64,000 bases of DNA from Glaciibacter superstes DSM 21135 (GTDB taxonomy: Bacteria; Actinomycetota; Actinomycetes; Actinomycetales; Microbacteriaceae). The notes beneath the pieces were generated by a model. That model saw only the letters and a program-made list of their open reading frames with translations. It did no database searches and had not been told where the DNA came from. The first letter of the stretch is position 1. Every line of letters starts with the position of its first letter. Location of the stretch: positions 248,001-312,000 of the forward strand of contig NZ_ATWH01000002.1 of the NCBI RefSeq assembly GCF_000421145.1, in the 5' to 3' direction. The position numbers were made by a program, and so were the translations under genes. This document shows, in pieces, positions 54,235-63,097 of the stretch.

Positions 54235-54269
54235 AGCGAAGCCCCCGTCGAATCGACGAGGGCTTCGCT
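54235..54269. terminator. 16-bp hairpin shared by the TOPRIM gene and rpsT
   Basis: AGCGAAGCCC-C-CGTCGA pairs with TCGACG-A-GGGCTTCGCT around a minimal loop, with one C/A mismatch. It lies 24 bases after the plus-strand TOPRIM stop and 18 bases after the minus-strand rpsT stop, and would work in both directions. No T-run follows on either strand. Confidence 0.75.
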
Positions 54270-54286
54270 GAATACGGGGTGCGGAA

Positions 54287-54550
54287 TTAGCCGAGGGCTG
54301 AGACCGACTTGGCGATCGCCGACTTCTTGTTGGCGGCCTGGTTCTTGTGGATGACACCCTTGCTCACGGCCTTGTCAAGCTTCTTGGAGGCGAGCGCGAG
54401 GCTGGTCGCAGCCTGGTCCTTGTCGCCGGAAGTGACGGCGGTGCGGGTCGCACGGATCGCGGTGCGAACCTCGCTCTTGACCGCCTTGTTGCGCTCCTGA
54501 GCCTTCTTGTTGGTGCCGATTCGCTTGATCTGCGATTTGATGTTTGCCAC
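54287..54550 (-). CDS. rpsT: 30S ribosomal protein S20
   Basis: An 87-residue, Lys/Ala-rich helical protein that binds 16S rRNA early in 30S assembly. It starts at GTG 54550 (minus strand), reading [20 protein letters not shown] with fMet in place of Val, and ends [21 protein letters not shown], the S20 C-terminal signature. The longer open frame upstream is a shadow. It is convergent with the TOPRIM gene and followed by a two-way hairpin. Confidence 0.97.
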   Translation of the reverse strand: MANIKSQIKRIGTNKKAQERNKAVKSEVRTAIRATRTAVTSGDKDQAATSLALASKKLDKAVSKGVIHKNQAANKKSAIAKSVSALG

Positions 54551-54668
54551 GTTTGTACGCTTTCGTTCGAGAATATGTTGGATGTGCCGCTGGGCGAAAG
54601 AGGGCGCTTCGCGGCGAAATTCGCGCGGGGTGGGACCCGACACGCAAGCCAAGAGCCTACGATACCAG

Positions 54669-55418
54669 CTATTTGGCACGCCGAGCAATCGAGACACTTC
54701 GCCGCGCCGACAGCTCGGCTGCCGCACGGCGGAGGGCATCGGTGAACGGCATCGGCCGCACGAGGCTGGCAAGGTGGGTCGCCCCGGGCACAATCACCAG
54801 CCGACCGTCCCGGCAGGCCGCGAGAAACCGCCTCTCGTCCGCCCTGAAATGATCGAACTGTCCGTTCACGAGCCACACCGGTCCGTCATATGCCGACAAG
54901 CCTGCCAGCGGGTTCAGAGTACTGGTGGCACGCAGTCCGGCATCCATGACGTCGAGGGCGACGCCTCCGGCGAGGACGTCGATCGCGCCCTGCGGCGGGA
55001 GGAGACGACGCACGAAAGCGGTGTGCAGCCACATTCCATGATCGGGCAGGCGACGGATTCCCCTGGCCAGGCTGCGATAGACCTCAAGGGGTGGTCCGTA
55101 GGGCACCGTTGAGCATCCTGCGGCCACCAGTCCGGCAACCCTTTCGGGATGCCTGGACGCGTATTCGATGGCGTAGTAGCCGCCAAGCGAGAGGCCGACA
55201 AGGAGAACCGGCCTGTCGAACGCTGCGATCCGGTCATCGATGGCCCCGACCGCGCCATCAACGGTGAATGGCTCGCCCATCCGGGCACCGTGCCCTGGCA
55301 GGTCGACCGTTTGCACTTCATACCCGTCGGAGCGCAGGGCTTCTGACTGGAAGCGCCACATGCTTGCGGAAGTACGAATGCCGTGCACCAGCACGATCGG
55401 AATCGCGTCGTCACTCAT
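54669..55418 (-). CDS. Alpha/beta-hydrolase fold protein
   Basis: A 249-residue single-domain hydrolase from ATG 55418 (a further ATG at 55430 is possible). [16 protein letters not shown] gives the oxyanion region, [20 protein letters not shown] the nucleophile elbow with Ser in GLSLGG, and [15 protein letters not shown] the catalytic His; the Asp is probably in [12 protein letters not shown]. Such proteins include esterases, epoxide hydrolases and lactonases; no substrate can be named. It lies just after a two-component system on the same strand, separated by a short tandem repeat. Confidence 0.85.
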   Translation of the reverse strand: MSDDAIPIVLVHGIRTSASMWRFQSEALRSDGYEVQTVDLPGHGARMGEPFTVDGAVGAIDDRIAAFDRPVLLVGLSLGGYYAIEYASRHPERVAGLVAAGCSTVPYGPPLEVYRSLARGIRRLPDHGMWLHTAFVRRLLPPQGAIDVLAGGVALDVMDAGLRATSTLNPLAGLSAYDGPVWLVNGQFDHFRADERRFLAACRDGRLVIVPGATHLASLVRPMPFTDALRRAAAELSARRSVSIARRAK

Positions 55419-55436
55419 GCTTGCCATCATTGCCCT

Positions 55437-55468
55437 TGCCGTTATTGTGCCCTGCCGTCATTGTGCCC
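55437..55468. repeat. 16-bp tandem duplication at the end of the response-regulator gene
   Basis: TGCCGTTATTGTGCCC (55437-55452) and TGCCGTCATTGTGCCC (55453-55468) differ at one base. The second copy contains the stop codon and last codons of the minus-strand response regulator, so the first copy is a duplicated tail now lying outside the frame. Confidence 0.8.
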
Positions 55469-56084
55469 TGATGACTCCCAATTCTCTCGCGCGCGCCACA
55501 GCGGAGGTGCGCGAACTCACGCCGAGTTTGGTGAAGATGTGCACCAGGTGGGATTTCACCGTCGCCTCGCTCAGGAACAGCTCGTGCCCGATCTTCCGGT
55601 TGGAGTGGCCGGCGGCGACCAGGCTCAGTACCTCGGCTTCCCTCAGGGTGAGCTGAGTCTCCGGCGCCCTGGTCCTGGTGTCGATCCTCGAGGCGACGGC
55701 TGGAGCGAGGGCGCTTTCGCCCGCGGCCGCAGCACGCACGGCCTGGATCAGTTCTCGAGGGGGAGCGTCCTTGAGCAGGTACCCGGCCGCCCCCGCCTCG
55801 ACGGCGCCGAGGATGTCAGCGTCGGTGTCGTAATTGGTCAGCACAAGCACTCGCGGAGCATCCGGTCGCAGGCGAACGCGCCTGGTTGCTTCAGATCCCT
55901 GCATCCCGCCGCCGAACTGCAGGTCCATCAGGACCAAATCGATTCCACCTGCGGACGCGAGACTGATCGCTTCTTCGGCTGTGGAGGCTTCCGCCACGAT
56001 TTCCATGTCGTTTTCGGCGGAGAACAGGGCGCGGAGCCCGGCACGCACGACGGGATGGTCGTCGGCCAGCAGGATCCGGATCAC
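55458..56084 (-). CDS. NarL/FixJ-type response regulator
   Basis: A 208-residue two-domain regulator. The receiver starts MIRILLADDHPVVRAGLRAL, with the phospho-acceptor Asp54 in DLVLMDLQFGG and the conserved Thr/Lys region near VLVLTNYDTD and YLLKDAPPRELI. The LuxR-type helix-turn-helix is LTLREAEVLSLVAAGHSNRK through SEATVKSHLVHIFTKLGVSS. It overlaps the kinase gene by 4 bases, forming a coupled pair. Its targets are unknown. Confidence 0.95.
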   Translation of the reverse strand: MIRILLADDHPVVRAGLRALFSAENDMEIVAEASTAEEAISLASAGGIDLVLMDLQFGGGMQGSEATRRVRLRPDAPRVLVLTNYDTDADILGAVEAGAAGYLLKDAPPRELIQAVRAAAAGESALAPAVASRIDTRTRAPETQLTLREAEVLSLVAAGHSNRKIGHELFLSEATVKSHLVHIFTKLGVSSRTSAVARARELGVIRAQ

Positions 56085-57343
56085 TGGTCGTCCTCCTCGG
56101 TCAGGCTCTCTGCCGACAGTGGGAAAGTGACGGCGATGGCGGTTCCCTTGCCGGGCTTGGACTCAATTGTCAGTGTTCCACCCAATTGTTCGACCCGCTG
56201 GCGAATCGCCACGAGGCCGAAGGAATCCGCCGGCCGGTCGGAGTCGATCGTCGATACCTGGAAGCCGCGTCCGTTGTCGACGATATCGAGGGCAACCTCA
56301 TCGGTCATGTAGCTGAGTGTGATCTCTGCCCGCGTCGCCGCTGCGTGCTGGGTCACATTCGCCAGGGAGCCCTGCGCGATGCGCAGCAGGGTCGATTCGA
56401 GCCGCATCGGCAGTGGAATGGGATCGCCAGTGACCTGCAGGCTGACCAGCGTGGTCTCAGGGGCCTGCAATTCCCTCGTCTGCATTCCCGATGTCGTCGC
56501 CGATTCCGCCAGCCGCTTCAGCGCGCCGGGGAGCGTCTGCGTGTCGAGTGCGGGAGGAGTGAGTTCACGGATGAACCGGCGCGCTTCCTGCAGGTTCGTG
56601 GACGCTGTCTCTCTGGCCAGGCGCACATGGCCGAGAGCCCCGGCATCCGTCATCGTTCGTTCGGCTGCGTGGAGAAGTAACTGGATGCTCGAGAGTCCCT
56701 GGGCGAGCGTGTCGTGGATCTCGCGGGCGAGGCGCTCGCGTTCCGCGAGTGTTCCGGCTTCTCGTTCGGTGGAGGCGAGCTCGGCGCGGGCCCCGATGAG
56801 GTCGCGGATGAGTGCCTGCCGTTCCTCTGCCTCGCGCAGCATTGCTCGATAGCCCAGGCCGATCGCGACCGCGACGCCGGCGCCGATCAGAGGTCCGAAG
56901 ATGGCGCCGACGTTCCAGCCGAAGTGAAGGCCGAGAACGCCGATGGCCAGGACAACGCTGACGAGCACGGCCGGGATGCCCCAGCGCAGCGGCAGCACAT
57001 GCAACTGCAGGAAGAACAGGGGGAACACGATGTACGCGGCGTCGGAGGAGAGCAGGGTGAGCAGGAGCCAGAGCGCCATCAGGAGCACCAGCCAGACCGG
57101 GACGATCCAGGTCGACGGCCGAGTGCGGGCGAGGTAGCTGCCGGCGACGTATGCGCCGAGGAAGAGACCGGCAAGCGCGACGATGAATCCGGGCCACGGC
57201 CACACCCCGAACGACGCGCGCACGATAACGAACAGGGTGAGCACGGTGATCAGGACGTGCAGGCCGATGCGGAGCCCGGTGAACACCGGCGTCAGCGCCG
57301 AGTGGGGGAGCCGGCTACCGATGGTCGCGTCTGAAGTGGACAT
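56081..57343 (-). CDS. Sensor histidine kinase, HisKA_3/LiaS-DesK type
   Basis: A 420-residue membrane kinase. About five helices fill residues 20-175 with little loop between them, which suggests a membrane-state or lipid signal as in DesK and LiaS, not a large periplasmic ligand domain. The dimerisation segment ERERLAREIHDTLAQGLSSI carries phospho-acceptor His210, and the ATPase domain has VALDIVDNGRGFQV and DSFGLVAIRQRVEQLGG. Translation of the response regulator is coupled by overlap. The stimulus is not known. Confidence 0.93.
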   Translation of the reverse strand: MSTSDATIGSRLPHSALTPVFTGLRIGLHVLITVLTLFVIVRASFGVWPWPGFIVALAGLFLGAYVAGSYLARTRPSTWIVPVWLVLLMALWLLLTLLSSDAAYIVFPLFFLQLHVLPLRWGIPAVLVSVVLAIGVLGLHFGWNVGAIFGPLIGAGVAVAIGLGYRAMLREAEERQALIRDLIGARAELASTEREAGTLAERERLAREIHDTLAQGLSSIQLLLHAAERTMTDAGALGHVRLARETASTNLQEARRFIRELTPPALDTQTLPGALKRLAESATTSGMQTRELQAPETTLVSLQVTGDPIPLPMRLESTLLRIAQGSLANVTQHAAATRAEITLSYMTDEVALDIVDNGRGFQVSTIDSDRPADSFGLVAIRQRVEQLGGTLTIESKPGKGTAIAVTFPLSAESLTEEDDQ

Positions 57344-57470
57344 GTGCTTTCAGCCTAGCCAGCGGGCCCCTGCCTCGGCATCAATCAAACGACGGATGCC
57401 AGGCTTTACGCTTCTGTTGCGCACTGTGTCCACACCTCAGAGTTCTGGCAAAGAAGGTTGAAAGAATTAC

Positions 57471-57486
57471 CCGAACATACTTTCGA
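57471..57486 (+). promoter_or_regulatory. Degenerate LexA/SOS box before the HNH remnant
   Basis: CCGAACATACTTTCGA matches the actinobacterial LexA consensus TCGAAC-N4-GTTCGA at most positions, with mismatches at the outer base and in the right arm. It is 30 bases before the ATG 57516 of the remnant. Some DUF222/13E12-type HNH genes are LexA-controlled in mycobacteria. The decayed site fits a dead gene; binding is unlikely to be strong. Confidence 0.45.
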
Positions 57487-57515
57487 ATGTGGGAGATTTG
57501 TGGGATGATCAATGC

Positions 57516-58048
57516 ATGGGAATCCTCACCGATCAACTCCGACAGGCCGCCACCACGGTCGCGGCATCGGTATCGGTGACGGGCGGGGTCGCGTTGAATG
57601 CGGATCAGGTGCACCGTTTGGCACGGCGTCTCCGTGACGAGTTGGATCAGGACGGGATCCTGGCCAGGGCGAAGAGCCAGCATGATGCCCGATACTTCAA
57701 GGTCTGGCGTCGCCCAGACGGCATGCGCGGGACGCAGTCCCGCGAAAGGCGGCAGCCCGTCCCCAGGAAAACCCGGGAACTCGCGCGCTTCCCTTGCGCT
57801 TCTTGAAACGGAACGTGCTTCCCACGTTGGAACGCGCGAGCTCACAGTCTGCCGGTTGATTGGTTGCCGCCTTTCGCGCCGCTTCGCGACGCGCAACCAA
57901 CCACTGGAACATCATCCGCAAGGGCGGCGACTATTACCTTCGCCCACCAGTGGGCATCGACCCCGACCAAGTGTTCCGCCCGATGCCCTCCAAAAACCCA
58001 CTCACGGCTGACACCCGGAACACCGAACGCCAGAAGCAAGCCGGCTGA
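57516..58048 (+). pseudogene. DUF222/13E12-type HNH endonuclease, decayed
   Basis: Two remote pieces of one protein family are visible. The first, from ATG 57516, reads LNADQVHRLARRLRDELDQD and ARYFKVWRRPDGM, the middle of DUF222. The second, at about 57900-58048, reads NHWNIIRKGGDYYLRPPVGI and FRPMPSKNP, the typical C-terminus after the HNH core. The roughly 150-residue core expected between them, with its Cys and His residues, is missing and a structured 165-base segment takes its place. Such intact genes are multicopy in Microbacteriaceae and may be mobile. The reading of this 870-base gene-free stretch as a relic is well supported by motif, not by alignment. Confidence 0.75.
57726..57898. 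repeat. Nested inverted-repeat segment inside the HNH remnant
   Basis: Four dyads are seen: CGCGGGAC/GTCCCGCG (57726-57744, 3-base loop); CGCGAAAGGCGGCA (57741-57754) with TGCCGCCTTTCGCG (57865-57878), perfect over 14 bases; an imperfect pair near 57779-57795 and 57829-57843; and TTGGTTGC (57860-57867) with GCAACCAA (57893-57900). Together they could fold the segment into one large structure. It sits exactly where the HNH core is lost, like a small insertion or deletion scar. It has no ORF of its own. Confidence 0.6.
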
Positions 58049-58107
58049 GCCATCGGGGAGAACTCTGCCCAGCGACGCCTAATCGGAGAGCCGCAGCTTC
58101 GCGTGGG

Positions 58108-58151
58108 GGTTTCGAGGCTTCGTTCGCTGGCGCTCTCTGCGCACCTCAACC
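58108..58151. repeat. Possible intergenic palindromic repeat (GGTTTCGAGG...CCTCAACC)
   Basis: GGTTTCGAGG (58108-58117) and CCTCAACC (58144-58151) pair with a 2-base bulge around a GC-rich middle, between the HNH remnant and lepA. I recall similar sequences scattered through Microbacteriaceae genomes, but only one copy lies in this window, so the repeat status cannot be shown here. Confidence 0.35.
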
Positions 58152-58213
58152 ATCGAGGAGGGAATTCCGCACGGTGTCGGGGGGACCGCCACCCATGGGA
58201 CAATTGGGGCACC

Positions 58214-60064
58214 ATGTCACCTCGAGCTTCCCTGGCGCTTCAAGCGGCCGCAACTGCCCCCGCTCAGATCCGCAACTTCTGCATCATCGCGCACATCGAC
58301 CATGGCAAGTCCACCCTGGCCGACCGGATGCTGCAGATCACCGGAGTCGTCGACGAACGTTCCATGCGTGCCCAGTACCTCGACCGGATGGACATCGAGC
58401 GCGAACGCGGCATCACCATCAAGAGCCAGGCCGTGCGTATGCCCTGGGAACTCGGCGGCAACACCTACGCACTGAACATGATCGACACCCCCGGCCACGT
58501 GGACTTCACCTACGAGGTCTCCCGCAGCCTGGCCGCCTGCGAAGGTGCGCTCCTCCTCGTCGACGCGGCCCAGGGTATCGAGGCCCAGACCCTCGCGAAC
58601 CTCTATCTTGCGCTGGAGAACGACCTCACCATCATCCCGGTGCTGAACAAGATCGACCTGCCGGCCGCAGACCCAGACAAATACGCGAAAGAACTCGCGA
58701 GCCTCATCGGCGGCAGCCCAGACGACGTGCTCCGTGTCTCAGGCAAGACCGGCGTCGGTGTCAGCGAGCTCCTCGACCGGGTGACCGAACTCGTTCCGGC
58801 ACCCACAGGCGACGCATCGGCTCCCGCCAGGGCCATGATCTTCGACTCGGTCTACGACAGCTATCGGGGCGTGGTCACGTATGTGCGCATGATCGACGGC
58901 AAGCTCAGCCCGCGCGAGAAGATCCAGATGATGTCAACCCGAGCGACCCACGAGATCCTCGAGATCGGGGTCAGCTCTCCAGAGCCGACTGAGAGCCAGG
59001 GCCTCGGAGTCGGCGAAGTCGGCTACCTGATCACCGGCGTGAAAGACGTGCGCCAGTCCAAAGTAGGCGACACCGTCACCACCGCGGCCAAGCCGGCCAC
59101 GCAGGCGCTTCCCGGCTACACGGAGCCGAAGCCCATGGTCTTCTCCGGCCTCTACCCGATCGACGGCAGCGACTATCCCGTGCTGCGAGACGCCCTCGAC
59201 AAGCTGAAGCTTTCCGACGCGTCCCTCGTCTACGAGCCCGAGACATCCGTCGCCCTCGGTTTCGGGTTCCGGTGCGGCTTCCTCGGTCTCCTCCACCTCG
59301 AGATCATCACCGAACGACTTGAGCGCGAATTCGATCTCGACCTGATCGCGACCGCCCCCAGCGTGATCTACGAGGTCACAACAGACGACAAGAAGACCGT
59401 CACAGTGACCAACCCGAGCGAATTCCCTGACGGCAAGATCGCCAAAGTGGAAGAGCCCGTCGTCAAGGCCGCGATCCTCGCCCCGAAAGATTACGTCGGC
59501 GTGATCATGGAGCTGTGCCAGAGCAGGCGCGGCACCCTGCTCGGCATGGAATATCTGGGCGAAGACCGCGTCGAGATCCGCTACACCATGCCGCTCGGCG
59601 AGATCGTCTTCGACTTCTTCGACAACCTCAAGAGCCGTACCGCCGGTTACGCCTCCCTCGACTACGAGCCGATCGGCGACCAGGAAGCCGACCTGGTGAA
59701 GGTCGACATCCTGCTGCAGGGCGAGCAGGTCGACGCGTTCAGCGCCATCGTGCACCGCGACAAGGCCTACGCATACGGCGTGCTGATGACCGGGCGCCTG
59801 CGTGAGCTCATCCCCAGGCAGCAGTTCGAAGTACCGATCCAGGCCGCGATCGGCGCGCGCATCATCGCCCGTGAGAGCATTCGCGCGATGCGCAAAGACG
59901 TGCTCGCCAAGTGCTACGGCGGCGACATCAGCCGTAAGCGCAAGCTGCTGGAGAAGCAGAAGGAGGGCAAGAAGCGCATGAAGATGGTCGGCAGGGTCGA
60001 AGTGCCGCAGGACGCCTTCATCGCCGCCCTTTCAGGCGACACGGAGAAGAAGAAGAAAGACTAG
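58214..60064 (+). CDS. lepA: Elongation factor 4 (LepA)
   Basis: Ribosome-bound GTPase that can back-translocate stalled ribosomes. From ATG 58214 it has 616 residues; a frame open from 58103 adds a non-conserved leader and is rejected. GTPase motifs are [15 protein letters not shown] (G1), [10 protein letters not shown] (G2), DTPGHVDF (G3) and NKIDLP (G4), followed by domain II, the EF-G-like domains and the LepA-specific C-terminal domain ending [17 protein letters not shown]. It is followed by a DUF1990 gene after 4 bases and hemW, a common order. Confidence 0.96.
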   Translation: MSPRASLALQAAATAPAQIRNFCIIAHIDHGKSTLADRMLQITGVVDERSMRAQYLDRMDIERERGITIKSQAVRMPWELGGNTYALNMIDTPGHVDFTYEVSRSLAACEGALLLVDAAQGIEAQTLANLYLALENDLTIIPVLNKIDLPAADPDKYAKELASLIGGSPDDVLRVSGKTGVGVSELLDRVTELVPAPTGDASAPARAMIFDSVYDSYRGVVTYVRMIDGKLSPREKIQMMSTRATHEILEIGVSSPEPTESQGLGVGEVGYLITGVKDVRQSKVGDTVTTAAKPATQALPGYTEPKPMVFSGLYPIDGSDYPVLRDALDKLKLSDASLVYEPETSVALGFGFRCGFLGLLHLEIITERLEREFDLDLIATAPSVIYEVTTDDKKTVTVTNPSEFPDGKIAKVEEPVVKAAILAPKDYVGVIMELCQSRRGTLLGMEYLGEDRVEIRYTMPLGEIVFDFFDNLKSRTAGYASLDYEPIGDQEADLVKVDILLQGEQVDAFSAIVHRDKAYAYGVLMTGRLRELIPRQQFEVPIQAAIGARIIARESIRAMRKDVLAKCYGGDISRKRKLLEKQKEGKKRMKMVGRVEVPQDAFIAALSGDTEKKKKD

Positions 60065-60068
60065 ACGG

Positions 60069-60716
60069 ATGCGTCGCGAAACCTTCACGGATGCCTCGGT
60101 CACCTACGGGGCGATCGGTGGCACCCTGGCAGAAGACCTGCTCAGCTACCCACCGAAGGGCTACCGCCCTATAGAGCGCTCTGTTCGCCTCGGCAGCGGC
60201 ACCGAACGCTTCGAACTGGCGACGAAGTCTCTGATGACCTGGGGGGTGCAGCGTGGCAGCGGCATCCGGGTCACCGAACTGGAAGCCGGAACCGGCGTGC
60301 AATACGCCGGAATCGTGTTCAACGAGGACGGTTCGCCGGCCAGCGAGCAGCAGCACCCGCTGAATGAGGCAATCTTCACCGAAGACGGCACGCCATACAT
60401 TGTCAACGGCATGACAGCGAAGCTGAAGATTCCGTTCGGTCCATTCACTATCACTGCTCCGTTGCGTGTGGTCTATGTGATCGATGAAGTGAACCGCATC
60501 GGCTTCGCATACGGCACGCTGAAGGGCCACCCGGAGAGCGGGGAGGAGTCGTTCATCGTCGAAAAGCATGACGACGATTCCGTCTGGCTCACCGTGCGGG
60601 CCTTCTCTCGTGCCGGCAGCTGGTACTACCGCCTGGCCTGGCCGATCCTTCGGACCCAACAGGAGAAGTTCACCAAACGGTACCTGCGGGCACTTCACCC
60701 CGCCGGCGCCGCGTAG
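60069..60716 (+). CDS. DUF1990 family protein
   Basis: A 215-residue soluble protein. TFTDASVTYGAIGGTLAEDL, YRPIERSVRLGSGTERFELA, and IGFAYGTLKGHPESGEESF with WLTVRAFSRAGSWYYRLAWP match DUF1990, found mostly in Actinobacteria and plants and with no known activity; a START/SRPBCC-like fold has been proposed. It lies 4 bases after lepA and 5 bases before hemW, so the three are probably one transcript. Its role cannot be named. Confidence 0.82.
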   Translation: MRRETFTDASVTYGAIGGTLAEDLLSYPPKGYRPIERSVRLGSGTERFELATKSLMTWGVQRGSGIRVTELEAGTGVQYAGIVFNEDGSPASEQQHPLNEAIFTEDGTPYIVNGMTAKLKIPFGPFTITAPLRVVYVIDEVNRIGFAYGTLKGHPESGEESFIVEKHDDDSVWLTVRAFSRAGSWYYRLAWPILRTQQEKFTKRYLRALHPAGAA

Positions 60717-60721
60717 GCGAG

Positions 60722-61960
60722 ATGCCGAGCGCCCTTCCCCTCGCCGATCCGGCTCCGCTCGACGGACTCCTTCCCGCTTCGGCCGCCGTCGGCTCCACTG
60801 AACGCGACTTCGGCGTGTACCTCCACGTGCCGTTCTGTCGGGTGCGTTGCGGTTACTGCGACTTCAACACCTACACCGCCACCGAACTGCGTGGTGTAAA
60901 GCAAAGCGACTACGCCAGCCAGGCGGTCATGGAGGTCGAGTCCGGCGGCCGCATCCTGACGGAGTCCGGCGTGCCTTCGCGGCCGGCCGCGACGGTGTTC
61001 TTCGGCGGTGGTACTCCCACACTTCTCCCTGCCGAGAACCTGGTGAGGATGCTGCAGGCAGTTCGCGACACCTGGGGCATCGCCGACGGCGCCGAGGTCA
61101 CGACCGAGGCGAACCCAGACTCGGTCGACGCCGCCTACTTGGCCGAGCTGGCGGCATCCGGTTTCACTCGGGTGTCGTTCGGCATGCAGTCTGCCGTGCC
61201 TCGCGTGCTGGCCACACTCGAGCGCACCCACGACCCAGAACGCATCCCGTTTGTCGTGCAGTGGGCGCGTGAGGCCGGCCTCGACGTCAGCCTTGACCTC
61301 ATCTACGGCACGCCGGGGGAGTCGCTCGCCGACTGGCAGGTGAGCCTCGAACATGCCATCAGCCAGCAGCCAGACCACATCAGCGCCTACTCGCTGATTG
61401 TCGAGGACGGCACGAAACTGGCCAGGCAGATCCGGCGTGGCGAGGTGGCGCAGGTCGACGAAGATCACCAGGCCGACCTCTACGAATTGGCAGACGACCT
61501 CTTGGGGACGGCAGGTTACGACTGGTACGAGGTCAGCAACTGGGCGACGGATGTCGCGCACAGGTCACGACACAACCTCGCATACTGGCGCAGCCAGGAC
61601 TGGTGGGGGGTGGGGCCAGGCGCACACAGCCACGTCGGCGGAGTGCGCTGGTGGAACGTCAAGCATCCGGCCGCCTATGCCGACCGCATCCTCGCCGGTC
61701 ACTCACCCGCGGCCGGGCGGGAAACACTCGACGCCGCCACCCGTGAGACGGAGCGCGTGCTTTTGCTCAGCCGCATCCGTGAAGGTATTCCGGTGGCGTC
61801 ACTATCATCTGCCGCACGCACGCACGTCGCCGGATTGATCGCCGACGAACTGGTTAACGCGAAAGCCGCCCTCTCCGGAACAATCGAACTGACCCGGAAA
61901 GGGCGGCTTCTCGCTGATGCGGTGGTGCGTCGGCTGCTCAGCGACTCACCAGCGCACTGA
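60722..61960 (+). CDS. hemW: Radical SAM protein HemW
   Basis: A 412-residue radical SAM enzyme with the cluster motif CxxxCxYC in HVPFCRVRCGYCDFNTYT, FFGGGTPTLLP and VTTEANPDSVDAAYLAELAA, and the C-terminal HemW extension with NLAYWRSQDWWGVGPGAHSH. HemW-type proteins lack the second SAM contacts of coproporphyrinogen dehydrogenase HemN and act as haem chaperones in other bacteria; that role is inferred for this one. It precedes the minus-strand DUF4870 gene by 9 bases, stop to stop. Confidence 0.93.
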   Translation: MPSALPLADPAPLDGLLPASAAVGSTERDFGVYLHVPFCRVRCGYCDFNTYTATELRGVKQSDYASQAVMEVESGGRILTESGVPSRPAATVFFGGGTPTLLPAENLVRMLQAVRDTWGIADGAEVTTEANPDSVDAAYLAELAASGFTRVSFGMQSAVPRVLATLERTHDPERIPFVVQWAREAGLDVSLDLIYGTPGESLADWQVSLEHAISQQPDHISAYSLIVEDGTKLARQIRRGEVAQVDEDHQADLYELADDLLGTAGYDWYEVSNWATDVAHRSRHNLAYWRSQDWWGVGPGAHSHVGGVRWWNVKHPAAYADRILAGHSPAAGRETLDAATRETERVLLLSRIREGIPVASLSSAARTHVAGLIADELVNAKAALSGTIELTRKGRLLADAVVRRLLSDSPAH

Positions 61961-61969
61961 ACCGTTGAG

Positions 61970-62344
61970 TTAGCTGACGAACTTGATCGACATCGGGTAG
62001 GTGTATGGCTGGCCCTTGTTCGCGGCGATCGCGGCGATGATGCCGAATACGATCGCGAGGATCCAGGCGATGATGATGATGAAGATGCCGACGATCACAA
62101 TCGACAGGATGCTGCCGACGATGTACGCAATCAGCAGGGTGATCTGGAAGTTGAGTGCCGTGGCCGTGTGCTGGCGGATGAACGGGCCCCTGTCCTTCAA
62201 GACGAGGTAACCGATCAGGGCTGGCAGGAAGCCGAACAGAATTCCGCCGATGTGGATGAGCGTCGCCCACAACTTCTCGTCGGACGGGTTCATCGGCGTC
62301 GGTGCCTGGTATGGGTTGGCGGGAGGGGGAGTTGCGTCAGACAT
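61970..62344 (-). CDS. DUF4870 membrane protein, copy 1
   Basis: A 124-residue protein with a Pro-rich cytoplasmic leader (MSDATPPPANPYQAPTPMNP), then WATLIHIGGILFGFLPALIG, IRQHTATALNFQITLLIAYI and IVIVGIFIIIIAWILAIVFG, ending in a short basic tail. Three to four helices and the motif RxHTxxALNFQ are the DUF4870 (Tic20-like) family marks. GGAG is 5 bases before the ATG. A paralogue sits directly upstream on the same strand; the function of both is unknown. Confidence 0.88.
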   Translation of the reverse strand: MSDATPPPANPYQAPTPMNPSDEKLWATLIHIGGILFGFLPALIGYLVLKDRGPFIRQHTATALNFQITLLIAYIVGSILSIVIVGIFIIIIAWILAIVFGIIAAIAANKGQPYTYPMSIKFVS

Positions 62345-62461
62345 TCAGTCTCCTATTTGTCGGCGCTCGAATTGAGCAGTCGAAATGACGGGTGTCGTGC
62401 AGTGACCACAATAGCGGCACCCGTTTGCGGGGCGCGGGATCTGGCGCCACCGCGTTACGTG

Positions 62462-62491
62462 ATGCCTCGCTATTTAATGCCTCGCTATTTA
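62462..62491. repeat. Exact 15-bp tandem duplication at the end of DUF4870 copy 2
   Basis: ATGCCTCGCTATTTA occurs twice in a row (62462-62476, 62477-62491). The second copy covers the stop codon of the minus-strand gene, so the duplicated stop region lies just past the gene end. It resembles the tail duplication at 55437. Confidence 0.9.
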
Positions 62492-62931
62492 ATGAAGCGG
62501 ATGCTGAACGGGTAGCGGTAGTGGTTGCCATCCTTGGCCTGCACGAAGCCGAGGATCGAGAAGATCACGCCGCCGATCCACACCACCCACACCAGCAGGC
62601 CGATGAGGGACCCGATGCCGAACGTGACCATCGCGACCAGACCAGTGACAAACCAGATCACCACATAGGCGATGACCAGGGTGATCTGGAAGTTCAACGC
62701 CTCCTTCGCCTCCGTCGCGGTGAACCGCCCCCGGTCCTTGAAAACCAGGTAGATGATCAGCGACGGCAGGAAGCTCAGGATCCCGCCCAGGTGGGCGAAC
62801 GATGCCCATTGCTTGTCCTGGGCCTCAGTGAGCGGCGCTCCGGCGGCAGGTGCCGCCGGCTGGTATGGCTGCTGGGGTGGTTGCTGGCCCAGATTCGGAT
62901 CGCCGGGGGCCTGGGCGTTTGGATCGCTCAT
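62485..62931 (-). CDS. DUF4870 membrane protein, copy 2
   Basis: A 148-residue paralogue of the neighbouring gene. I use the last of three ATGs (62931, 62934, 62937), since GAAAGG lies just upstream. A Pro/Gln-rich leader with PNLGQQPPQQPYQPAAPAAG is followed by WASFAHLGGILSFLPSLIIY, ATEAKEALNFQITLVIAYVV and a last helix near GLLVWVVWIGGVIFSILGFV. The tandem pair probably arose by duplication; both have the same order of helices. There are 140 bases between them, with no clear promoter. Confidence 0.88.
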   Translation of the reverse strand: MSDPNAQAPGDPNLGQQPPQQPYQPAAPAAGAPLTEAQDKQWASFAHLGGILSFLPSLIIYLVFKDRGRFTATEAKEALNFQITLVIAYVVIWFVTGLVAMVTFGIGSLIGLLVWVVWIGGVIFSILGFVQAKDGNHYRYPFSIRFIK

Positions 62932-63041
62932 CATCATGCCTTTCAGACGGTGGTACTCGGGATCGAGGTGTCGGTATGTGCCTAAGCTACTGCGCCGCCG
63001 GGCCGTAGGCAATGACCCTGATGCCCGATGTCACGATATGA

Positions 63042-63068
63042 TTGGCACTCAGTCATTGCGAGTGCTAA
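63042..63068 (+). promoter_or_regulatory. CIRCE element (HrcA operator)
   Basis: TTGGCACTC-N9-GAGTGCTAA matches the CIRCE consensus TTAGCACTC-N9-GAGTGCTAA with one mismatch in the left arm. It lies 30 bases before hrcA. HrcA bound here represses its own operon, normally hrcA-dnaJ, until heat shock. This is a strong, well-known site type. Confidence 0.96.
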
Positions 63069-63097
63069 CAACCGGTGAGCAAGGGAGGCGATCGTCG

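Noticed and set aside
58103..58213. Upstream extension of lepA
   Set aside because: It covers the intergenic palindromic repeat and is not conserved in LepA; ATG 58214 is the family start.
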